64,000 nucleotides of DNA from Solibacter sp039934035 (lineage in GTDB: Bacteria > Acidobacteriota > Terriglobia > Bryobacterales > Bryobacteraceae), in assembly GCA_039934035.1 (NCBI GenBank), contig JBDTMZ010000107.1:1-64000 (forward strand), in the 5' to 3' direction. A program made the position numbers and the translations under genes. Position 1 is the first letter of the stretch. Every line of letters begins with the position of its first letter. Below are positions 51,343 to 59,199 of the stretch, in pieces. Under the pieces are notes generated by a model, which saw nothing but the letters and a program-made list of their open reading frames with translations, searched no databases and was not told the DNA's origin.

Positions 51343-52197
51343 TTGGCGATTTCTCCGTATTGCCACGCCCAGTTGGGCGATTTCGCCCTGACTCTGGTGC
51401 AGGATTCCGTGTATTGGTGGGATGGCGGCGCTATGTTCGGCGTCGTGCCCAAGACGCTGTGGAGCCGCAAGTCCCCGGTCGACGACCTCAATCGCGTGCC
51501 GCTGGGCCTGAACTGCTACCTCATCCGGACCGGCGAACACACGATCCTGATCGAGACGGGCGCCGGCGATAAGATGGACGCGCGCGGCCGCGAACGCGCC
51601 AAACTGCCGCCGGAAGTGGAACCGTTGCCCGAGGTGATCGCCCGGCACGGAATCGACCCCGAATCCATCGACATTGTCATCAACAGCCATCTCCACTGGG
51701 ACCACTGCAGCGGCAATACGGTGCTGACGCCCTCGGGGGCGGTGCCCACTTTCCCCAACGCGCAATATTTCGCCAGCCGCGGGGAGTGGGAGCACGCCCA
51801 TGAGCGCCACGTGCGCGACAGTGTTGCGTACATCGACGCCAACTACGATCCCCTGCTGGAAGGCGGGAAGATGACGCTGGTGGAAGACGGTCACGAAGTG
51901 GTCCCGGGGGTCACGATGCAGCGCGCTCCGGGGCACAATCGGGACATGATGGTGATTGTCGCCGAGAGCCGCGGGCAGAAATTCTGTTTCCTTTCCGACA
52001 TGGTCCCGACGGCGGCCCACCTGCAACCCACATGGGTGCCTGGTTTCGACCTGTATCCCCTCGACGCCATTGATACCAAAACCCGCTGGCTGACCCAAAT
52101 TGCCGATGAGGGCTGGCTCTGCGGGTTTGCGCACGAGCCCGGAATCGCATTCAGCCGGATCGCCACCGATCCGAAAATGAAATTCAAGGTCGCGTAA
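51343..52197 (+). CDS. Metallo-beta-lactamase-fold hydrolase
   Basis: A 284-residue hydrolase with the zinc motif His116-Leu-His118-Trp-Asp120-His121 in NSHLHWDHCSGN, then APGHNRDMMVI (His), CFLSDMVPTAAH (Asp) and CGFAHEPG (His), the full ligand set of two metals. The overall form resembles AHL-lactonase or quorum-quenching-type and other small MBL-fold enzymes. Substrate cannot be assigned. The start is TTG 51343, preceded by TAGGG. It has no signal peptide, so it is cytoplasmic. Confidence 0.85.
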   Translation: MAISPYCHAQLGDFALTLVQDSVYWWDGGAMFGVVPKTLWSRKSPVDDLNRVPLGLNCYLIRTGEHTILIETGAGDKMDARGRERAKLPPEVEPLPEVIARHGIDPESIDIVINSHLHWDHCSGNTVLTPSGAVPTFPNAQYFASRGEWEHAHERHVRDSVAYIDANYDPLLEGGKMTLVEDGHEVVPGVTMQRAPGHNRDMMVIVAESRGQKFCFLSDMVPTAAHLQPTWVPGFDLYPLDAIDTKTRWLTQIADEGWLCGFAHEPGIAFSRIATDPKMKFKVA

Positions 52198-52200
52198 CCG

Positions 52201-52230
52201 GACAATTTGTATCTGAACATCCGTTATAAT
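52201..52230 (+). promoter_or_regulatory. Predicted promoter of the penicillin-binding protein gene
   Basis: A perfect TATAAT at 52225-52230 is preceded at 18 bases by GACAAT (52201-52206), a partial -35. The leader to ATG 52266 would be about 29 bases, without a clear Shine-Dalgarno. Confidence 0.5.
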
Positions 52231-52265
52231 GGGCGGGTCATAAAAACAACTCAGCGCTGCACCGA

Positions 52266-53402
52266 ATGAAGAGATTTTTACTGATTCCTTTGGTAATCGT
52301 CACGCTGCTGCAACTGGCCGGCATCGCCGCGCCGGCGCAAGCTGCGAAAAAAAGCGCCGCCAGGAAGAAGTCGCCGAAAAAATCGACGAGGCTTCCGTAC
52401 AAGGCGAAGGTTCCCGGAGTGGACCCGACCGTGGGCGACAACGTCGATGGGGACGACCTGGTGATTCGCCGCGCTGCCGTGGCCGCACTGGGCTCGTTCG
52501 CGGGAAGCGTGGTGGTGGTGGATCCCTCGAGCGGCCGCATCCTCACCATGGTGAACCAGAAGCTGGCGCTGAAGACCGGCTTTGTGCCCTGTTCCACCAT
52601 TAAGCTGGTGACGTCGCTGGCCGCGCTCACCGAGGGGATTGTCAGCAAAGACACCAACGTCTTCACGGGCCGGTACACGCGTTTCAATCTCACGCAGGCG
52701 CTGGCGCATTCCAACAACCAGTACTTCCACATTCTGGGCACTCGCCTTGGGTTCGACCGGGTGCATCACTACGCGGAGATGCTGGGGCTGGGCGAGAAGG
52801 CGGGCACGGATATTCCCGGCGAGCAGCCCGGAATTCTTCCGCTTGAAGAGCCGAAGACCGGGGTTGGGTTGATGACCAGTTTCGGAACGGGCATTTCCAT
52901 GACGCCGCTGGAACTGGCCGCGCTGTTGAGCGCGATTTCCAATGGCGGCACGATGTATTACCTGCAGTATCCGCGAACGCAGGAGGAGGTGGACCGTTTC
53001 AACCCGAAGGTCAAGCACTCGCTGCAACTCGCGCCCACCGGAATCGAAGACATCAAGGTGGGGATGCGCGGGGCGGTGGATTTCGGCACGGCCCGGCGCG
53101 CTGGCTACGACGATACCGAACCGGTACTCGGCAAGACGGGCACCTGCACGGACTTTCAGACGTCCAGCCACATGGGCTGGTTCGGCTCGTTCAATGAAGT
53201 GGGTGCGCATCGGTTGGTGGTGGTGGTGATGCTGACGGGCGGCCGGAATGTCAGCGGTCCGATCGCTGCCGGAGTCGCCGGGAACATCTATAAGCGGCTC
53301 TCGGCCGAACGGTATTTCGTGGCGGATGGAGAGCCGGCGAAGAAGCGGTCCGACCTGCCGGAAATCATCACTACGATGCCATACCGCGGCGACGGGCGGT
53401 AA
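52266..53402 (+). CDS. Short penicillin-binding transpeptidase
   Basis: A 378-residue exported protein with an N-terminal signal/anchor (FLLIPLVIVTLLQLAGIAAPAQA), a Lys/Ser-rich linker, and a transpeptidase domain with all three motifs: Ser110-Thr-Ile-Lys113 in PCSTIKLV, Ser149-Asn-Asn in AHSNNQYF, and Lys290-Thr-Gly-Thr. It lacks the large N-terminal dimerisation domain of class B PBPs, so it resembles class D beta-lactamase/PBP-domain proteins or a minimal peptidoglycan cross-linker. TGISMTPLELAALLSAISNGGTMYYL is characteristic of PBPs, which favours cell-wall work over resistance. Confidence 0.85.
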   Translation: MKRFLLIPLVIVTLLQLAGIAAPAQAAKKSAARKKSPKKSTRLPYKAKVPGVDPTVGDNVDGDDLVIRRAAVAALGSFAGSVVVVDPSSGRILTMVNQKLALKTGFVPCSTIKLVTSLAALTEGIVSKDTNVFTGRYTRFNLTQALAHSNNQYFHILGTRLGFDRVHHYAEMLGLGEKAGTDIPGEQPGILPLEEPKTGVGLMTSFGTGISMTPLELAALLSAISNGGTMYYLQYPRTQEEVDRFNPKVKHSLQLAPTGIEDIKVGMRGAVDFGTARRAGYDDTEPVLGKTGTCTDFQTSSHMGWFGSFNEVGAHRLVVVVMLTGGRNVSGPIAAGVAGNIYKRLSAERYFVADGEPAKKRSDLPEIITTMPYRGDGR

Positions 53403-53429
53403 CTAAGTGGGGCAGGCAGTGGCGGATGG

Positions 53430-53580
53430 AGATGGGCGACCTTCAGTCGCCTTAAACAGACCATCGTTTTTAGTGGCCTGTCTTGGCCGAGCGAAGACCC
53501 AGATCCTCAGCGGCAAGGCGTAAAAATGTCCAAACTCCAGGGGCGAGCTGCGCTCGCCTGCACAAGGCTGGAGCCTTATG
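53430..53580. repeat. Palindrome mosaic related to the 4.6-4.85 kb and 47.7 kb repeats
   Basis: Modules in order: GCGACC-TTC-AGTCGC (53436-53450), CTTAAACAGACCA, GGCCGAGCGAAGAC (near 53485), AAGGCG and ACTCCAG, GGCGAGC-TGC-GCTCGCC (53542-53558), AAGGCT-GG-AGCCTT (53564-53577). The order is the reverse complement of 4601-4840. It lies between the convergent PBP and kinase genes. Confidence 0.7.
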
Positions 53581-53588
53581 CCACCATG

Positions 53589-56123
53589 CTAATCCAAACC
53601 GACTCGGCGTAACATGGCGGTGAAGCGCGTGTCCTGCCGGACTCCGTCGAATAGCGGATCGACCTTCAGGTACGCAAGCCACGGGGACTGGTCCTCATAC
53701 CCCTTCTTCATCCAGTCGAACGCCTGATCCGTCTCGCCGAGCGCGACGTGAATCACGGCCACCCACATGGGCTGCACGTAAGTCTGCTGCGCGCGCTCCT
53801 TAAGCTGGTCGAGAATCTTGCGGGCCTCCGCGCTCTCGTGCGAGAGGGCGAGCCCGAGTCCCAGGGCCGCCAGATCGTTGGTGTCGCCGTCCGACAGTTG
53901 CAACGCCTTACGGAATTCGGTGTTGGCTTCCGCGGGCGATCCCTTCTGCAGGTACGCCCGTCCCAGGCATATGTGGGCGGGAGCGAAAGACGCCTCCATG
54001 GCCGCCGCTTTCTGACACTGTTCGGCGGCCAGCGCCGCTTTACGCGCGTAATAGGCGCGGTAGCCCTGTGACACGCTGACCGCGGGAGACATGGGGCTCA
54101 ATTCGCCGGCGCGGCTCAACTCCGCCTGCGCCTCGTCGAAACGTCCCAGGGCAGTGAGATACTCGCCGTACCAGGCATGCGCCGGCCAGTAAGCGCCGTT
54201 CAAAGAGATGGCGCGTTTGAATTCCTGCTCCGCCCCCGACCAATCCCACTCGCGGAATTTGGCGAAGCCGAGCGAGGTGTGCGCCTCGCTGAGACTATCG
54301 TCCAACTCCAACGCCTTGGTGGCTGCCGCCTTTACTTTCGGCGTGACTTCGCGCGCCGGCAGCACATTCAAATCCACCATCAGAGCGTAGGCATCCGCCT
54401 CTCCCGCGTAGGCCAGGGCATAACGAGCATCCTTTTGGATGGCCTGCTGGAAGAAATCGATACTCTGCTGCACGCCTTCGAGCGTGCGCTTGTTCCAGAA
54501 ATAGCGCCCCTGCAAATAGAGTTGGTAGGCCTCGGTATTTTCGGTGGCATGGCGGGTGAGGCGCTGCTTCTCTTCGCCGCTCAGCCGCATTTGCAGCTTG
54601 TCGGAAATCTCGCCCGAAATCTGATCCTGTATGGTCATCATGTCGGACACTTTGCGCGTGTACTTAGCGCCCCAGATCTGCCGGTCGTTGCGCACGTCGA
54701 TCAGTTCCGCGGAGATCGCAAACTCGTCGCCGCGCTTCACCAGGCGGCCGGTGAGGACCGTCTTGACGCTGAGTTCCTTGCCCGCCGCCGCGGGATTCAG
54801 GTCTTTGCCGCGGTAACGGGCTACGGAACTGAACGAGCGCACCGAGAGTTTCGGCAACTGCGAAAGATTGTTGATGATGCTCTCGCTAAGGCCGTCGCTC
54901 AGATATTCAATCGAGGGATCGGCGGCGACGTTGACAAAGGGCAGCACGGCGAGCGAATCCCCGCCGGTATCGCGCAGCAGCCAGAAGGCCAGCACCACTG
55001 ACAGCAGGGCCAGCGCTCCGACGATCGCGCCCGCCAGCGCAAAACGCGAGCGCCCAAGCGCCCGGGGCGCCTCGCCGGATGGCACGGATGGCGCGGATGA
55101 CGCGGATGGCGGGGCCGGGGAGGAAGACGCCGGCACCGTCTGGTTCGATGCACTGCCGCTTACCCGGCGCGCGGAAGGCGTGCCCGCCGACCCGGTATCG
55201 GGACGTGCGATCGGCGCGGTCTGCGACACCGATACGTCGCTAGCGATCCGCGTGGCGCTGGAATCCCGCCGCAGCCGTTTCAAATCGGCGCGCACCTCCG
55301 CGGCCGACTGGTAGCGCATCTCGCGGCTCTTCTCCAGCGCCTTGCTGACGATGCGTTCGACTTCTTCCGGGACGTCCGGACGCAGCTGCCGCAGGCCCAC
55401 CGCCGTCCCGGTCAGAATCGAGACGAAGGTCAGCGCCACCGTGTTGCCGTGGAATGGCGATTTCCCGGTCAATATTTCGTACATCACGTCGCCGAAGGAG
55501 AACAGGTCCGTGCGGGCATCCAACTCTTCGCCGCGCGCCTGCTCTGGGGACATGTACGCCACCGTGCCCATGGTGGAGCCCGGACTGGTCAGCATCGCAT
55601 CGATTGCGGCGGTGGGCGCCTCGGAGCGATTTCCCGTGCTGTCGCTGATGCCGAAACCGACCTTGGCCAGGCCGAAGTCCATAATCTTGATCTGCCCGCG
55701 CGTGGTGACGAAGATGTTGGCCGGTTTGACATCGCGATGCACGATGCCCTTGGTGTGGGCCGCATCCAGGCCGTCGGCAATTTGAATGGCGAGATCCAGG
55801 AACTCTTCGAACGGGGGCAGCACGTCGTGGAACTTGTCCTTCAGCGTCTGGCCTTCCAGGTGCTCCATCACCAGGAAGGGCAATTCGCCATCGCGATCGA
55901 TATCGTACAGCGTGCAGATGTTGGGGTGATTCAGCGAAGAGACGGCGCGCGCTTCGCGCTGAAAACGTTCGATGGACAGGCGGTCGGCCGCCAGCGTATC
56001 GGGCAGAAACTTCACGGCCACGGTACGTCCCAGGCGCAGGTCTTCGGCCAGGTAGACCACGCCCATGCCGCCGCTACCCAGCGCGGACAGGATCCGGTAA
56101 TGTGAGATCGTCTTGCCGATCAT
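53589..56123 (-). CDS. Ser/Thr protein kinase with TolB-like domain and TPR tail
   Basis: An 844-residue membrane receptor-like kinase. The N-terminal kinase domain has GSGGMGVVYLAED (P-loop), the VAVK Lys38, HRDVKPAN with Asp131, DFG at 149-151, and GTVAYMSPEQARGEELDARTDLFSFG. A Ser/Pro-rich linker and a single membrane helix (ALAGAIVGALALLSVVLAFWLL) follow, then a TolB/adenylate-cyclase-associated-like segment (LAVLPFVNVAADPSIEYLSDGLSESIINNLSQL) and at least six TPR-like repeats. This is a widespread acidobacterial kinase type. Targets unknown. The two genes upstream of it in the same direction may share regulation. Confidence 0.92.
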   Translation of the reverse strand: MIGKTISHYRILSALGSGGMGVVYLAEDLRLGRTVAVKFLPDTLAADRLSIERFQREARAVSSLNHPNICTLYDIDRDGELPFLVMEHLEGQTLKDKFHDVLPPFEEFLDLAIQIADGLDAAHTKGIVHRDVKPANIFVTTRGQIKIMDFGLAKVGFGISDSTGNRSEAPTAAIDAMLTSPGSTMGTVAYMSPEQARGEELDARTDLFSFGDVMYEILTGKSPFHGNTVALTFVSILTGTAVGLRQLRPDVPEEVERIVSKALEKSREMRYQSAAEVRADLKRLRRDSSATRIASDVSVSQTAPIARPDTGSAGTPSARRVSGSASNQTVPASSSPAPPSASSAPSVPSGEAPRALGRSRFALAGAIVGALALLSVVLAFWLLRDTGGDSLAVLPFVNVAADPSIEYLSDGLSESIINNLSQLPKLSVRSFSSVARYRGKDLNPAAAGKELSVKTVLTGRLVKRGDEFAISAELIDVRNDRQIWGAKYTRKVSDMMTIQDQISGEISDKLQMRLSGEEKQRLTRHATENTEAYQLYLQGRYFWNKRTLEGVQQSIDFFQQAIQKDARYALAYAGEADAYALMVDLNVLPAREVTPKVKAAATKALELDDSLSEAHTSLGFAKFREWDWSGAEQEFKRAISLNGAYWPAHAWYGEYLTALGRFDEAQAELSRAGELSPMSPAVSVSQGYRAYYARKAALAAEQCQKAAAMEASFAPAHICLGRAYLQKGSPAEANTEFRKALQLSDGDTNDLAALGLGLALSHESAEARKILDQLKERAQQTYVQPMWVAVIHVALGETDQAFDWMKKGYEDQSPWLAYLKVDPLFDGVRQDTRFTAMLRRVGLD

Positions 56124-56177
56124 GACAGCAGCCCAGGGAGTTCCAGGCAGTTTACACTGTTTCGCCCAGTGATTCCA

Positions 56178-56663
56178 TCATCGCAAAGGATAGCCCTTCT
56201 CTCCGGGACGGGCTCCGTTGATCTTCAACACTTTCAGGCCCTTGGGGATCTGGTTCGCCTCCACGAACGCGATGGCTCCGGGGATCGCCCCCGTCAGTTC
56301 GGCCGCCGTCTCGTTGGAATAGACGATGCGCGGACCGCTGGCTGCTTCGGCGCGAAACACCTTGGCGATCCAATACTGCCGGAACTGCGCTTCCGACATC
56401 TGGTAAATCGTTTTCAGCACGACTTCCCGTTCGCGTGCTCCCGGAGCCCGTACCAGCAGCGTGACCTTCAGGTTGGACGCCCAGAATTGCCGGTCGCCCA
56501 GCATCACGCGCCGCAGTTCGGCAAACGTCAAATTGTCCACCGGCACGTCGGGACGCACGACAATTGCTATATCGTTTTCGGCTGCCGGAATATTCCCGGC
56601 AGCGAGGGCGAAAGGTACCACCGCCAAAAAAGTTCTGCGCGAGATGTTTCGCTGGTTCCGCAT
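56178..56663 (-). CDS. PstS-like (PBP-like domain) exported protein
   Basis: A 161-residue protein from ATG 56663: MRNQRNISRRTFLAVVPFALAAG, a Tat-like signal, then IAIVVRPDVPVDNLTFAELRRVMLGDRQFWASNLKVTLLVRAPG, EREVVLKTIYQMSEAQFRQYWIAKVF, and IVYSNETAAELTGAIPGAIAFVEANQIPKGLKVLKING. These are the phrases of small phosphate-binding-protein-like domains (half the size of full PstS). It begins 7 bases after the porin stop, so the two form an operon. A role in phosphate or phosphonate capture is suggested by the fold and neighbours. Confidence 0.78.
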   Translation of the reverse strand: MRNQRNISRRTFLAVVPFALAAGNIPAAENDIAIVVRPDVPVDNLTFAELRRVMLGDRQFWASNLKVTLLVRAPGAREREVVLKTIYQMSEAQFRQYWIAKVFRAEAASGPRIVYSNETAAELTGAIPGAIAFVEANQIPKGLKVLKINGARPGEKGYPLR

Positions 56664-56670
56664 ATCCCGC

Positions 56671-57972
56671 CTAGAAGGTAAAACTGGTCTGCAGGAACGC
56701 CCCGTTGATGGACGGCAAATTCCGGCGGCTGTAGTTCCGGTACTCCAACTTGAAGGCGGCGAAACTGGAGATGTCGTAGCGTACGCCCACGGTGGAGGCG
56801 TGGAAACTGGGCACGGAGCGGAAGATCGCGTCGGCCTGCGGAATGTGCATGTACTCGAAACGGTAATAAGGCTTCCAGAGCTTGGCATCTGCGGGCAAGC
56901 GGTAGGCCGTCTGGACGTATAATGCCTGGCTGTGCACGGGGGGAGCGCCGCTCAGCGGCTGGTGCGTAACGTTGGCGAATTCCGCGATCACTTCGGGCGT
57001 CTCCTTCTGCCAGACGATGTGGGCGGATTGGATCCATTCGCGCGCCGGATTGCCGGTCAGGGGATTGACCAGGTCGCGATAGACGCTGCCGCCCACTTGC
57101 AGTCCATAGAGCTTGTCGGGCTTGACGAAGGCGTTCACCAACCAGGCGCGATGGTTGTTGATGTCCCCGATATCGCCGCCGCGGCCGATGACCTGTCCGC
57201 GGCCGTTGCCCATTCCCACGTTGTAATTGAGGTTCAAGCCGCCGGCCGGCACGGCGCCCTCCACCAGCATGCCGATGAAGTGCACTGGAATGAAACTCCC
57301 GCCGAATTGCGTCATCTCGGGACGGCTGGCGGTGGTCTGCAGCCACTGGCCGTGATGGTAGGCCGTGTTCCAGTAATTGATCGGCGTATGATAGCGGCCG
57401 AAAGATACTTTCAGATAGTCATTCAAGTCATAGCGGATAATCAGGCGCTCTAACTCCGCGTTGAAGCCGGTGGCGGCGGGGGAGCCGGTGCCGGCATCGG
57501 CTCGCGCGGTGGCGCTCAGTTCACCGAAGACACTTACTTTCGGCGACAGCGCCGCGCTCAAATGCAACGCGAACTGACCCTCCTGAAATCCGGTGTGCGG
57601 GTTCAGGAGAGTCTGGGTACCGAAGCCGCCCGACGCGCCGTGCAGATCGGTCGCGGCGAAGTTGAAATCGCTGAAGCCGGAGAGACGCAAGGCGGGATAA
57701 TTGGGCTGCGCGGCATCGGGCATCGGCGGAGTATCGTGGGCGTGGGTCGCGGTCAGGGACGCGGGTGCAGGCTCCGCCGCGGGAGGCGTAGGAGTGGGCG
57801 GCGCGGCCGCGCGCGGTCCCCCATTTTCCAACTGCACCACCCGTTTCTCCAGCGTGTCGATGCGTTGCAGCAACCGTTCAATCAATTCCCTGGTAGCCGG
57901 ATCGGCGGTCTGCGCTACGGCACACGGCGGCAGCAACAGAACCAGACCCATGAATAGTCGTACAACGCTCAT
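56671..57972 (-). CDS. Outer-membrane porin-like beta-barrel
   Basis: A 433-residue protein from ATG 57972 (GGGAGG just upstream). It has a signal peptide (MSVVRLFMGLVLLLPPCAVAQ), a short coiled-coil (RELIERLLQRIDTLEKRVVQLE), a Pro/Ala linker, and a beta-barrel of alternating strands such as LRLSGFSDFNFAATDLH, KVSVFGELSATARADAG and FNAELERLIIRYDLNDYLKVSFGRYHTPINYWNTAYHHG. It ends in a C-terminal Phe (QTSFTF), typical of barrel proteins. The coiled-coil-plus-barrel layout resembles OprP/OprO-type and S-layer-homology porins. Coupled to the PstS-like gene. Confidence 0.82.
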   Translation of the reverse strand: MSVVRLFMGLVLLLPPCAVAQTADPATRELIERLLQRIDTLEKRVVQLENGGPRAAAPPTPTPPAAEPAPASLTATHAHDTPPMPDAAQPNYPALRLSGFSDFNFAATDLHGASGGFGTQTLLNPHTGFQEGQFALHLSAALSPKVSVFGELSATARADAGTGSPAATGFNAELERLIIRYDLNDYLKVSFGRYHTPINYWNTAYHHGQWLQTTASRPEMTQFGGSFIPVHFIGMLVEGAVPAGGLNLNYNVGMGNGRGQVIGRGGDIGDINNHRAWLVNAFVKPDKLYGLQVGGSVYRDLVNPLTGNPAREWIQSAHIVWQKETPEVIAEFANVTHQPLSGAPPVHSQALYVQTAYRLPADAKLWKPYYRFEYMHIPQADAIFRSVPSFHASTVGVRYDISSFAAFKLEYRNYSRRNLPSINGAFLQTSFTF

Positions 57973-58249
57973 AAACCTCCCTCCAGGGCCCCGCAGGTGA
58001 TCGTATACAGACGGTCCGCGTTCGGGGACGCCCCGGCGGATATTGGAAAAGAGTAGCACACCCGCTGCCGGGTACTTGAGGTTATCGCCGCGGAATAGTC
58101 CCGGTCGTGGCGTGGGTGCCGGCGATGCGCTGGGCGCGGGCCACGCTTTCGCCTTCACGATGCCGCGCATGCTCTTCGATGCCTCGCCCCAGGGAAGGGA
58201 GGGATTCGTTCACTGCGGCAGCGGGGCCGGGCACGGGCTAAACCGCCGC

Positions 58250-59086
58250 TTACTTTCGGGCTGACCGATCCCGCAGCCAGGCAATCAACGCGGCGGGATC
58301 GTCCGTGATGATTCCGTCCACGCCCGCCGTGACCAGCTTCTTCCATTGGTCAGGCGTATTCACGGTCCACGGAAGCACTTTCAGGCCGGCAGCGTGCGCG
58401 GCTTTTACCTGCTCCGCGGTCACCAGCTGGGAGGTAGGCGATACGATCCGTGCGTGGCCTTCCTGTCCGATCGCGACGAAATCCTTCGGCGTGCCGGAAT
58501 AGAGCGCGGAGCGCTTGATCTCTGGCGCCAGTTTCTCCATCGCCAGCAGAGTGCGGAAATCAAAGCTCTGCAGGACCACGCGCGATTCCAAATGATGCCG
58601 CCGGATCGCCTCCAGCACCAGCTTCGCGAACTCTTCCGGCGGCGGCGTCAATTCCGGTTGCGCGGGGAAGATCTTGGTTTCAATATTGAACAGGAAGCTT
58701 CCTTTTGGCGCCAGCGCGAAGACTTCATCGAGCGTCGGCATTTTAGTTCCGGGGACCGCCTGCTGTTTGGGAAACGCGGGATTCCCGTGGGCTCCGCAAT
58801 CCCACTGGCGCACTTCGGCCAGCATGAGTTCGCGAATGACCGCACCGTCGCGTGGACCCGTGCACACCGGCGACCTCAGTTGAGCATCGTGCGACACCAC
58901 CAGCACGTTGTCTTTGGTCACTGCCATGTCCAACTCCAACGCATCCACGCCGGCCGCAATCGCGTATTCGAAGGCGGGAAGAGTATTCTCGGGGCGCACG
59001 GCGCGCGCTCCACGATGTCCGTGCACTTCGATGCCTGCGCCGAATGCGGCGGCTGAGGCCATTCCCATCAATAAAATCCGTTTCAT
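58250..59086 (-). CDS. Exported glycerophosphodiester phosphodiesterase
   Basis: A 278-residue protein with a signal peptide (MKRILLMGMASAAAFGAG) and a GDPD TIM barrel: HGHRGARAVRPENTLPAFEYAIAAGVDALELDMAVTKDNVLVVSHDAQL holds the catalytic His-Arg, Glu-x-Asp metal ligands and HD pair. FLFNIETKIF, RVVLQSFDFRTL, LKVLPWTVNTPDQWKKLVTAGVDGIITDDPAALI follow. It splits glycerophosphodiesters into glycerol-3-phosphate and alcohol in the periplasm. The 277-base gap to the porin gene (57973-58249) shows no gene. Confidence 0.93.
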   Translation of the reverse strand: MKRILLMGMASAAAFGAGIEVHGHRGARAVRPENTLPAFEYAIAAGVDALELDMAVTKDNVLVVSHDAQLRSPVCTGPRDGAVIRELMLAEVRQWDCGAHGNPAFPKQQAVPGTKMPTLDEVFALAPKGSFLFNIETKIFPAQPELTPPPEEFAKLVLEAIRRHHLESRVVLQSFDFRTLLAMEKLAPEIKRSALYSGTPKDFVAIGQEGHARIVSPTSQLVTAEQVKAAHAAGLKVLPWTVNTPDQWKKLVTAGVDGIITDDPAALIAWLRDRSARK

Positions 59087-59199
59087 TTATGGCCAGTTTA
59101 TCGGCCTCGACTTACAGCCTTATGACAATCAGCAGTTGTAGCGCAATGTTTACGCGTCTGCAATCGCCATTTAGCGTGGGGAGGCTATTCTGGCTGCCG

